A stretch of 9,089 nucleotides of DNA from Bacteroidota bacterium (GTDB taxonomy: Bacteria; Bacteroidota; Bacteroidia; Bacteroidales; VadinHA17), in assembly GCA_021816545.1 (NCBI GenBank), contig JAKAXP010000084.1, positions 1-9,089 on the forward strand, written 5' to 3'. Below the pieces are notes generated by a model. The model was not told where the DNA came from. It was given only the letters and a program-made list of their open reading frames with translations, and did no database searches. The translations under genes were made by a program, and so were the position numbers. Positions 1 to 5,892 of this stretch are shown here, piece by piece. Positions within the stretch are counted from its first letter, which is position 1. Every line of letters begins with the position of its first letter.

Positions 1-313
1 CGTAATGTATCTTGTTTGATGTTCGCGAGTAGATGTCAAAGGAGATGCCAAAGTCGGAAAAGGCTTTCTTGTTCAGCTCATGGTAACGGTCAACCACCTC
101 CTGCGGGGTGATTCCCTCCTTACGGGCCTTGAGGGTGATGGGGACACCGTGTTCATCGGAGCCGCAGATGGAGATGACGTCCTCGCCACGCATCCGGAGG
201 TATCGTGTATAGATATCTGACGGCACGTAAACCCCTGCAAGGTGCCCTATGTGAATGGGTCCGTTGGCATACGGAAGAGCTGATGTGATAAGATGGCGCT
301 TGAACTTCTTCAT
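1..313 (-). CDS. metG: Methionyl-tRNA synthetase, N-terminal part (cut by window edge)
   Basis: Attaches methionine to tRNA-Met in the cytoplasm using ATP; class I aminoacyl-tRNA synthetase. The 104 visible codons begin at the ATG at 313 and read MKKFKRHLITSALPYANG, followed by PIHIGHLAG with the class I HIGH signature at residues 21-24. The Rossmann-fold segment continues with GSDEHG at residues 51-56, which is typical of MetRS. The sequence TSNKIHY at the window edge matches the usual MetRS context, so the gene simply runs out of the window. The KMSKS loop, anticodon-binding domain and any C-terminal tRNA-binding domain are not visible. The start is supported by the close match to MetRS N-termini and by a promoter element 30-40 nt upstream. 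The next gene in the same orientation, the LytTR regulator, ends 102 nt upstream, so metG is probably transcribed on its own. Confidence 0.97.
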   Translation of the reverse strand, partial: MKKFKRHLITSALPYANGPIHIGHLAGVYVPSDIYTRYLRMRGEDVISICGSDEHGVPITLKARKEGITPQEVVDRYHELNKKAFSDFGISFDIYSRTSNKIHY

Positions 314-344
314 CTGTGAAAAGTGATTGCTGATTTTAACCCGG

Positions 345-352
345 CAAAGATA
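345..352 (-). promoter_or_regulatory. Bacteroidota -7 promoter element upstream of metG
   Basis: The minus strand reads TATCTTTG, an exact match to the Bacteroidota sigma-70 -7 consensus TAnnTTTG, here in its commonest form (TATCTTTGC). Transcription would start a few bases downstream and leave a leader of roughly 25 nt before the metG ATG at 313. No TTTG or TTG -33 element is visible at the expected spacing of about 20 bp, which is common for these promoters. Confidence 0.55.
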
Positions 353-415
353 ATGATTTTCAGAATGAGCGGGGGTGCCGCTGAATCAACGTGTCAGGAT
401 GACCTTCGGTTCAGG

Positions 416-1267
416 TTACTCAACATGCCCGAAGGCTGCGAGGACGTCATGCATATAGGTGCGTGACACCGGCACCGTTGAAGGAGGTGTGCTGTCAAGC
501 TCCAGCAGGAGGCCATCCTTCTCCCTCCGTATCAGCTTGACCTTTTCAATGTTGACCAGCCAGGAGCGGTGGCACCTTATGACGGCCTGGTCCTTCAGCT
601 CCTCCTCAAGGGTCCGGAGGGTGTTGCGCAGCATGAACCGGGTGAGCTTCTCCTGTGCCTGGTAATAAATTGTCGCGTAATTGTCGCTTCCCTGCATATA
701 GAGAAGATCAGAGTGCTTCAGGGACAGCCTGAGGACACCCTTTTCGTCACGCAGGTGTATCATGGGGCGCTGCGCTGTTGTCTCGGGTTGCTCCATTATT
801 CCGGAGAGCTTTTTCTTGCTGTCGCGCCATGCGAACCAGAGCCACAGGAAGGTATAGGGCAGAAGCAGGGTAAGCGAGGTGTTCTGGACAGACCTGGCCA
901 GCAGTTCAGTAAAGGGACGGTGGTCATTGAGGATGACGATCTCGAAAAAGGTGAAAAAGAGAGCCATGGCAAGGATCTCTGCTGCCACCCAGACAAGATA
1001 GTGCCAGATAAGTAGCCTCCTCCCCCGTTTTACATGGTGATACATCAGGATACGGCTGATGGCAACAACCAGAACCCCTGCCAGGATGACGCCGCTGGCA
1101 TAAAGAAGAAGGGTGGGTTTTGAAACCTCAAACCATTCTGCAACTCCGAATGGTGTATACAGGTTCAGGAAAAGCAGGGCAAAGCCTGCCGTGAAGAGGA
1201 TCGTTGCCACGATATTCCCCTTCTCGGTAAGATAACCGGGAAGCTTTTTGCTCAGATCGATGTTCAT
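416..1267 (-). CDS. Membrane-anchored LytTR-family transcriptional regulator
   Basis: Likely a DNA-binding regulator held in the cytoplasmic membrane. From the ATG at 1267 it has 283 residues. Four hydrophobic segments lie at about 17-38, 52-73, 85-111 and 131-147. A short charged linker follows, then a LytTR DNA-binding domain at about 169-280. Typical LytTR features are the segment HSDLLYMQGSDNY, the motif IRCHRSWLVN and the closing VPVSRTYM. There is no receiver domain, so it is not a standard LytR/AlgR response regulator; four helices plus LytTR is a known arrangement in Bacteroidota. The reading frame extends to another ATG at 1324. I prefer 1267 because a -7 element and a perfect palindrome lie between the two, and the extra 19 residues look unremarkable. 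No sensor kinase gene is adjacent. Targets are unknown; operator-like repeats upstream suggest autoregulation or control of the divergent hydrolase gene. Confidence 0.88.
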   Translation of the reverse strand: MNIDLSKKLPGYLTEKGNIVATILFTAGFALLFLNLYTPFGVAEWFEVSKPTLLLYASGVILAGVLVVAISRILMYHHVKRGRRLLIWHYLVWVAAEILAMALFFTFFEIVILNDHRPFTELLARSVQNTSLTLLLPYTFLWLWFAWRDSKKKLSGIMEQPETTAQRPMIHLRDEKGVLRLSLKHSDLLYMQGSDNYATIYYQAQEKLTRFMLRNTLRTLEEELKDQAVIRCHRSWLVNIEKVKLIRREKDGLLLELDSTPPSTVPVSRTYMHDVLAAFGHVE

Positions 1268-1283
1268 CGGATCAATTGCCAAT

Positions 1284-1302
1284 GCAAAAGTAACACTTTT
1301 GC
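1284..1302. repeat. 19-bp perfect inverted repeat at the LytTR gene promoter
   Basis: The plus strand reads GCAAAAGT, AAC, ACTTTTGC: two perfectly complementary 8-bp arms around a 3-bp spacer. It begins 17 bp upstream of the preferred LytTR start (1267), and one arm contains the predicted -7 element. That position fits an operator for a dimeric regulator. If the gene started at 1324 instead, the repeat would be inside the coding region. There is no T tract on the minus strand that would make it a terminator. Confidence 0.6.
1285..1292 (-). promoter_or_regulatory. Bacteroidota -7 promoter element of the LytTR gene
   Basis: The minus strand reads TACTTTTG, which matches TAnnTTTG. It ends 17 bp before the ATG at 1267, so the leader would be short, roughly 10-12 nt. 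It lies within one arm of the 19-bp palindrome. No -33 element is evident. The match supports 1267 rather than 1324 as the translation start. Confidence 0.4.
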
Positions 1303-1421
1303 CGAGCTGCCGGTTCCTGAGCATGAAGCGGCCCGGAAATTCATCACGGGTCAGTTTCCGGAGAAAGAAAGAGCAGGCAATTTCACCAAGACTCAGCTCC
1401 CGGGCAGGATTGGCCCGTCTA

Positions 1422-1453
1422 TTTCACCCCTCAATCTGATCTTTCACCCCTCA
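1422..1453. promoter_or_regulatory. 20-bp-spaced direct repeat, candidate LytTR operator
   Basis: The 12-mer TTTCACCCCTCA occurs at 1422-1433 and again at 1442-1453, exactly 20 bp apart (about two helical turns). A partial third copy, TTTCACC, lies at 1381-1387, 41 bp (about four turns) before the first. LytTR domains usually bind two direct repeats about 21-22 bp apart, centre to centre, so the layout fits, although the repeat sequence was not matched to a known site. It lies between the divergent LytTR gene and the plus-strand hydrolase gene, about 90 bp upstream of the hydrolase start. Binding by the neighbouring LytTR protein is inferred. Confidence 0.5.
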
Positions 1454-1541
1454 CCCGGGGATTCCGGCCCGTGGCAGGGTTGGAGATACCTCTTTTTTGG
1501 AGACTCGCGGTTCATGCACTTTGTTTGCCGGAAAAACAACC

Positions 1542-2945
1542 ATGGGTTACACAGCCAGTGAACGGGAACTTGCCGCCCATTTCAGGGGAGGGATGACGGA
1601 GGGAGAGATCCCGGGTACGGGGGTGACACTCTCAGCCCGTCGCTTCCGCTCCTCTGTCGACAGCTCCCTGCCCGACGGCAGGTATGTACCGGGGCCGTTC
1701 CGGTCTCTCTTCCGTTCACGCGAGCTTGAGGAGAGCAACAGGGAGTTCAGCTATTATATCATGTTTCCGGGGGGTATAAACGGGAAGTCATCAGCAAATG
1801 GCATTCTATCAGGAATAATATCTTATTCAGACCGGGTCACTGTACCCGGTGAGGCGGCAATCAGGCGGTCCGGAATATCACAGGTTTTTGGTGCCGGTCA
1901 CGGTACCAGCCCGGTACACAGCTCAGTCATTACCCCGGTCACCTGTCCCTGTCCTGACCCCGGTCCTGGTCTTTGTTCCGCCGTTTCTCCGGTCTCCGGC
2001 CCGGAAACCGGAGATGATATCAGCATTCCCCGCAGCCGGGGTGCCATTATCCTCCTTCACGGTCTGAACGAGAGGGGATGGGGCAAATACATACAGTGGG
2101 CAACAAGGCTGGCGTCAGGAACGGGCAGGCCGGTGGTGCTCTTTCCACTGGCATACCATATGAACCGCTCACCGCGAAGCTGGATGGACAGGCATATTAT
2201 GATGCCACTTGTGACTGCCCGGACGACACTGCTTCCGGACACCAGGCTCTCCACATTCGTCAATGTGGCGCTCAGCACCAGGATGACAATCTCTCCCCAA
2301 CGTTTCATGGTTTCCGGGTACCAGACCGCCGTGGATCTGGCAGCACTCATACAGTCGATGAGGGAAGGAAGCATCCCCGGAATTGCCGCAGGAGGTCCGG
2401 CAGATATATTTGCTTACTCAATCGGGGCCCTTGTAACACAGGTGATGATGCTCTCAGATCCGTCGCCACTGCCGGATGACAGCCGTATAATGCTCTTCTG
2501 CGGCGGAAGTACCTTCGGTCTTATGAACGGTACCTCCAAACTGATAATGGACAGCCGTGCGTTTGAGAAACTGCTCTCATTCTATCTCAGCTGGCCGGAT
2601 GTGCCGATGAACGGCAGCAGGGATAGGCTTACCAGGCTTATGCATGATACACCGGAGGGCGAAGCTTTTTTCGCGATGACATCGCTGCAGCGGCTGAGAG
2701 ACCTGCGCGGAAAGCCATTCAGCCATTATGACGGAAGGCTTAAGGCCGTGACACTTGCAGGCGACACTGTCATACCATGCCAGGCCATAAAGGATACACT
2801 GAGCGGCGCCGATACCGGGATCTGGGAACCCGGGTATCCGTGTTCCCATGAATCACCATTCCCTGTGCTGGCGGGAGAGAAGGCCGATGCAGTCGACCGC
2901 ACATTTGACAGGCTCTTTGACACTGCAGCAGGATTTCTTTCCTGA
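1542..2945 (+). CDS. Uncharacterised alpha/beta-hydrolase-like protein of Bacteroidota type
   Basis: Probable cytoplasmic serine hydrolase of unknown substrate. From the ATG at 1542 it has 467 residues; the frame also opens at a TTG at 1497, which I consider less likely. The hydrolase core begins near residue 165 with GAIILLHGLNERGW, where HGL at 173-175 fits the oxyanion-hole strand. FAYSIGA places the presumed nucleophile at Ser293, with Ala where the first Gly of the usual GxSxG elbow would be. Asp408 in AGDTVIP and His436 in CSHESPFP could complete the triad. Residues about 82-165 are low-complexity, rich in Pro, Gly and Ser. No signal peptide or membrane helix is evident. It resembles the uncharacterised family I recall as DUF6051; this was not searched. 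The gene lies 40 nt upstream of ldcA on the same strand, so the two may be co-transcribed. Confidence 0.75.
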   Translation: MGYTASERELAAHFRGGMTEGEIPGTGVTLSARRFRSSVDSSLPDGRYVPGPFRSLFRSRELEESNREFSYYIMFPGGINGKSSANGILSGIISYSDRVTVPGEAAIRRSGISQVFGAGHGTSPVHSSVITPVTCPCPDPGPGLCSAVSPVSGPETGDDISIPRSRGAIILLHGLNERGWGKYIQWATRLASGTGRPVVLFPLAYHMNRSPRSWMDRHIMMPLVTARTTLLPDTRLSTFVNVALSTRMTISPQRFMVSGYQTAVDLAALIQSMREGSIPGIAAGGPADIFAYSIGALVTQVMMLSDPSPLPDDSRIMLFCGGSTFGLMNGTSKLIMDSRAFEKLLSFYLSWPDVPMNGSRDRLTRLMHDTPEGEAFFAMTSLQRLRDLRGKPFSHYDGRLKAVTLAGDTVIPCQAIKDTLSGADTGIWEPGYPCSHESPFPVLAGEKADAVDRTFDRLFDTAAGFLS

Positions 2946-2951
2946 ATTGAC

Positions 2952-2959
2952 TACTTTTG
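2952..2959 (+). promoter_or_regulatory. Possible -7 promoter element for ldcA
   Basis: TACTTTTG matches TAnnTTTG and begins 34 bp before the ldcA ATG at 2986, in the 40-nt gap after the hydrolase stop. It would give a leader of about 20 nt. It supports independent transcription of ldcA as well as read-through from the hydrolase gene. No -33 element is seen at the usual distance. Confidence 0.4.
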
Positions 2960-2976
2960 ATACGCTCACCGTATCA
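2958..2976. repeat. Inverted repeat between hydrolase and ldcA genes
   Basis: Arms TGATACG and CGTATCA are perfectly complementary over 7 bp around the 5-nt loop CTCAC. The repeat begins at the end of the predicted -7 element and spans the expected transcription start of ldcA, so it could be an operator or a leader hairpin. No T run follows, so it is not a convincing terminator. Confidence 0.45.
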
Positions 2977-2985
2977 GACCACAAC

Positions 2986-3897
2986 ATGAAACCAGCAGTC
3001 ATTCCGCCGTACCTCAGGGAGGGCGACCGTATTGAGATCATCACTCCCGCAAGCCATATCGAGGAAGGGGTAGTTCACAGCGCCGTGAGAATGCTTGAGG
3101 AGTCAGGCTTCCGGGTTACGCTTGCAGAGCATGTATTCACCCGGTTCGGGCCGTTCGCAGGTACTGACAATGAGCGTCTGAGTGACATACAGCGGGCAAC
3201 TGATGATCCGGATGTAAAGGCTGTTCTCTGTTCACGCGGCGGTTATGGCATGTCGCGGATAGTTGACAGGATAGATTTTTCAGCCCTGAAGAAGCAACCC
3301 AAATGGTATGTGGGGTACAGTGACATCACCTCGCTTCACACATGGCTGAATTCAGTTTGCGGCGTGGCATCACTGCATGCTGAAATGCCTCTCAACTATA
3401 CCAATCCCGAATATCTTCCCGTATGCTATGAGACAATGGTCAGGGCTCTGCGGGGTGAAGCGGAACCTGTCCGCTGGTCGCCTTCAGCAGAGGCTTCTCT
3501 GGAGGTTTCTGGCCCGGTCACCGGGGGCAACATCTCCCTCATATACAGCCTCAACGGTACGCCGGCACAGCCTGAAACCGACGGCGCAATCCTTTTCCTG
3601 GAAGAGATAGGAGAACATTTCTACCATCTTGACAGGATGCTTGTTTCCATGAGAATGGCAGGACTGCTTAAAAACCTGTCGGCACTGGTAGTTGGAGGTA
3701 TGGAGAAGATCACCGAGGGTGAGCATGTCTTCAACCAGACCGTTGAGGAGGTTGTGATGAATGTTGTGGGAGGTTATGATTACCCGGTACTGTTCAATTT
3801 CCCGGCAGGCCACATACCTGACAACAGGGCAATTTACCTCGGCCGCAACGCCAGCCTCCGCCAGTCAGGCGGTGAGGCTGTCCTGACCTGGCTCTAG
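2986..3897 (+). CDS. ldcA: LD-carboxypeptidase, peptidase family S66
   Basis: Expected to cleave the L-Lys (or meso-DAP)-D-Ala bond of tetrapeptides in murein recycling. Family S66 members include cytoplasmic LdcA and the microcin C7-resistance protein MccF; neighbouring genes do not suggest the MccF role. The protein has 303 residues, close to the roughly 300 usual for the family. The N-terminal domain carries CSRGGYGMSRI (82-91) and KWYVGYSDIT, giving the nucleophile Ser112. FLEEIGEHFYHLDRML supplies Glu206, and FPAGHIPDN supplies His276; together these match the Ser-Glu-His triad of the family. No signal peptide is evident, which fits a cytosolic recycling enzyme. The frame is open upstream to 2848, but that stretch overlaps the hydrolase gene. 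The ATG at 2986 gives MKPAVIPPYLREGDRI, a normal S66 start. Confidence 0.93.
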   Translation: MKPAVIPPYLREGDRIEIITPASHIEEGVVHSAVRMLEESGFRVTLAEHVFTRFGPFAGTDNERLSDIQRATDDPDVKAVLCSRGGYGMSRIVDRIDFSALKKQPKWYVGYSDITSLHTWLNSVCGVASLHAEMPLNYTNPEYLPVCYETMVRALRGEAEPVRWSPSAEASLEVSGPVTGGNISLIYSLNGTPAQPETDGAILFLEEIGEHFYHLDRMLVSMRMAGLLKNLSALVVGGMEKITEGEHVFNQTVEEVVMNVVGGYDYPVLFNFPAGHIPDNRAIYLGRNASLRQSGGEAVLTWL

Positions 3898-3937
3898 ACA
3901 GACGACATTTACAATTCTGAATGACCTATGGTCAGTG

Positions 3938-3950
3938 TAATAAATTATTA
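3938..3950. repeat. AT-only palindrome in the convergent gap
   Basis: TAATAA-A-TTATTA is a perfect inverted repeat 41 nt downstream of the ldcA stop. Just before it, at 3922-3934, is a second small hairpin, TGACC-tat-GGTCA. Both are short; they may help stop transcription or may be chance. They are listed because this AT-rich patch differs from the GC-richer surroundings. Confidence 0.3.
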
Positions 3951-4028
3951 ACCCGTACTATTATGCTATAAGTCCTTCAGCCTATTGCCAACACTACTGC
4001 CTGCTCCCCTTCAGTCTGGCTGCTCGCG

Positions 4029-4055
4029 GAAATGACTCACAGGGTCATTTCTTTT
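4029..4055 (+). terminator. Intrinsic terminator of the hydrolase-ldcA unit
   Basis: A perfect 8-bp stem, GAAATGAC at 4029-4036 and GTCATTTC at 4044-4051, closes a 7-nt loop and is followed by TTTT at 4052-4055. It lies 132 nt after the ldcA stop, in the gap between convergent ldcA and the ald-like gene. The T run is on the plus-strand side only, so it would end rightward transcripts. The stem could also form in the leftward transcript but lacks a U tract there. Confidence 0.55.
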
Positions 4056-4080
4056 CGCTCGCCCCCCTCTTGCCTGATTT

Positions 4081-5277
4081 TCAAAAGGCCGCCAGCAGCA
4101 GGTTGATATCCTTTGAAAGAATGCCAAATTTCTGCCCGAGCACCTCGTTGGTGAGGATACCGTTATAGATGTACACGCCGCTGCGAAGGCCGGTATTGAA
4201 CTTGAGCATTGGAGTAATGCCTCCTGCATCGGCTATCTCCTGCATCAGCGGCCTGAAGACATTGCTCAGCGCTATGGAGGCGGTCTTTGGTACCCTGGAC
4301 GGGAGGTTCCATGCCGAATAGTGTATCACCCCGTGCTTTTCATAGATCGGATCCTTTATTGCCCTTGGCTCTGTTGTCTCTACGCAACCGCCGGTGTCAA
4401 CGCTGAGATCGATTATCACTGACCCGCGCTTCATCCCCTGAACCATCTCTTCGGTGACATAGAACCATGGCATGAGTATGTCGGTTGACAGTGCACCAAT
4501 CAGAACATCGGCAGATTTCAGTGCCTTCTGCAGCACCTGCGGATGGAATGTGGAAGTGTACAGCCTCTGCCCCAGCAGGTTCTGGAAGTTGCGGAGGCGG
4601 TGCACCGAGGTGTCAAACACCCTTACAATGGCCCCAAGGCCCAGGGCAGCCCGGGCTGCATATTCACCGGCTGTGTTGGCCCCGATGATTATTACTTCCG
4701 TGGGAGTTACACCGGTAACTCCTCCGAGCATCACACCCTTACCTCCGGAGGTGCTGCTCAGGTATTCCGAAGCCAGCAGCACCGATGTGATGCCGCTGAT
4801 CTCACTCATTGACTCTACCACGGGAAGAACGCCGTCAGCATCCTTTATCTTTTCACTGGCCAGGGCTGTCACCCTCTTCCGCATGAGCACCGAGAGTGTC
4901 TCTTCACTCATTGTGGCGGCATTCATGAATGAAATGACCGTCTGTCCGCCCCGGAGTTGTGAGGCTTCCTTCTGCTTGAACGGAGCTATCTTTATAAGTA
5001 TGTCACATTCATAGACCTTTGCAGGAGTCTCAGCCACCATCGCACCATTGTCACTGTATTCCCTGTCAGCAAAACCGGCATGTTCACCGGCACCTCTCTC
5101 CATGAAGACTTCATTGCCTGCGTCGGTGAGGATCTTTACCGCCTCCGGGGTCAGGGCGACCCGTTTCTCATCATCATGAACATCGCGGGGTATACCGATT
5201 GTCATCTGTTTCCTGCCCACAGCTTTCTCAACCATCTCCTCCCTTGGCATGAAGGCGCTTCTGGACGGTTCATTCAT
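4081..5277 (-). CDS. ald: Alanine dehydrogenase/PNT-family protein (Bacteroidota type)
   Basis: Belongs to the alanine dehydrogenase/transhydrogenase family, which in classical Ald interconverts alanine and pyruvate with NAD. The 398 residues contain the N-terminal AlaDH/PNT domain with KRVALTPEAV (Arg39), then a Rossmann domain with VIIIGANTAGEYAARAALG (195-213), acidic Asp222 after the second strand (suggesting NAD), and IIDLSVDTGGCVET with Asp294. By hand alignment to Bacillus subtilis Ald, the pyruvate-binding Lys74 falls at Ala98 (Lys96 two residues before) and the catalytic His95 falls at Asn119. Classical alanine dehydrogenase activity is therefore uncertain. Transhydrogenase domains II and III are absent, so it is not PntA. 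The start at 5277 gives about 25 residues before TIGIP, as I recall for Bacteroidota homologues. It follows tsaE after 157 nt. Confidence 0.85.
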   Translation of the reverse strand: MNEPSRSAFMPREEMVEKAVGRKQMTIGIPRDVHDDEKRVALTPEAVKILTDAGNEVFMERGAGEHAGFADREYSDNGAMVAETPAKVYECDILIKIAPFKQKEASQLRGGQTVISFMNAATMSEETLSVLMRKRVTALASEKIKDADGVLPVVESMSEISGITSVLLASEYLSSTSGGKGVMLGGVTGVTPTEVIIIGANTAGEYAARAALGLGAIVRVFDTSVHRLRNFQNLLGQRLYTSTFHPQVLQKALKSADVLIGALSTDILMPWFYVTEEMVQGMKRGSVIIDLSVDTGGCVETTEPRAIKDPIYEKHGVIHYSAWNLPSRVPKTASIALSNVFRPLMQEIADAGGITPMLKFNTGLRSGVYIYNGILTNEVLGQKFGILSKDINLLLAAF

Positions 5278-5320
5278 CTGGCTTCGTTTTATAGGTTTAA
5301 CGGCGTAAATGTCACCAGAT

Positions 5321-5328
5321 CAAAATTA
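5321..5328 (-). promoter_or_regulatory. Possible -7 promoter element for the ald-like gene
   Basis: The minus strand reads TAATTTTG, matching TAnnTTTG, 43 bp upstream of the ATG at 5277 in an AT-rich patch. A transcript starting just downstream would have a leader of about 38 nt. No -33 element is clear. Together with the 157-nt gap from tsaE, this suggests that the ald-like gene can be transcribed separately. Confidence 0.35.
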
Positions 5329-5434
5329 AGATTTTAATTGGACAGATGAGGGAATGATCGGGATAAATCAGAGAAGGAGCTTCGGCAAAGAGAACAGCGG
5401 GAATCCGGATTATACTGATTCAGATTCAGATGGC

Positions 5435-5875
5435 TTAAAGTGACGGGGCATGCTTCCCCGGATCAATGGTCTCGATGATCCTGCTGCCGTCAGGGCCAAC
5501 AGTGATTGAGAGTCGAAGGGTCTCCTCCGGAAGCAGGGGCTCAATCAGTTCGGGCCACTCCATGAAACAGGGAGCCCCGGAATCAAAGTACTCCTCGATG
5601 CCGAAATCAAGCACCTCTGTCAACTTTTTGATCCTGTAAAAGTCGAAATGATAAACATTGGGATTGCCGGGTCGCCTGTACTCATTAACGAGGGTAAATG
5701 TGGGACTGGTGACGGTGTCGGCCACGCCCATCTCATGGCAGAGTGCCTTTATAAAGGTGGTTTTTCCTGATCCCATCTGGCCGTAGAATGCAAAGATTTT
5801 CCTGCCGGCTGTCTCCCTGAGGAAGTGCCTTGCCGCATCATGTAACCGGCTTTTGTCAGCTATTACGATCTTCAT
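5435..5875 (-). CDS. tsaE: tRNA t6A biosynthesis ATPase TsaE
   Basis: TsaE (YjeE) is the ATPase that works with TsaD and TsaB to make N6-threonylcarbamoyladenosine at position 37 of ANN-decoding tRNAs. The protein has 146 residues, a normal length. A Walker A motif GQMGSGKT occupies 32-39. It is followed by the family signatures SPTFTLVNEY (57-66), HFDFYR (76-81) and MEWPE (105-109), which places the conserved Glu106-Trp107 pair correctly. All key residues are present. The start at 5875 gives MKIVIADKSRLHDAARHFL, a typical N-terminus. Translation starts 17 nt after the porX stop, so it is most likely co-transcribed with porX. TsaD and TsaB are not in the window. Confidence 0.95.
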   Translation of the reverse strand: MKIVIADKSRLHDAARHFLRETAGRKIFAFYGQMGSGKTTFIKALCHEMGVADTVTSPTFTLVNEYRRPGNPNVYHFDFYRIKKLTEVLDFGIEEYFDSGAPCFMEWPELIEPLLPEETLRLSITVGPDGSRIIETIDPGKHAPSL

Positions 5876-5892
5876 GCGGCAAAAATAGCAAA

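Noticed and set aside
1497..1541. TTG at 1497 as the start of the hydrolase-like gene
   Set aside because: The 15 added residues have no recognisable conservation, and the ATG at 1542 is a more usual start codon.
2848..2985. 46-residue N-terminal extension of LdcA
   Set aside because: It overlaps the end of the hydrolase gene by 98 nt in another frame and is not part of the S66 fold; the ATG at 2986 gives a normal S66 N-terminus.
4472..5014. 180-residue plus-strand open frame opposite the ald-like gene
   Set aside because: It lies wholly antisense to a well-conserved gene and shows low-complexity Ser/Arg/Pro composition with no recognisable motif. The 148-residue frame at 569-1015 opposite the LytTR gene was rejected for the same reason.
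4081..5277. Proton-translocating transhydrogenase subunit PntA
   Set aside because: The active-site region resembles PntA in lacking Lys and His, but the C-terminal part follows alanine dehydrogenase (IIDLSVDTGG, KHGVIHY) and no membrane domain or pntB neighbour exists.
5402..5411. AATCCGGATT palindrome and the ATTCAG tandem copy after tsaE as a terminator
   Set aside because: The palindrome has no loop and no T tract follows on the minus strand, so it was not called a terminator.
5880..5887. TATTTTTG on the minus strand as a promoter element for tsaE
   Set aside because: It ends only 4 nt before the tsaE ATG, which would require a leaderless transcript, and tsaE is already 17 nt behind porX in the same direction.
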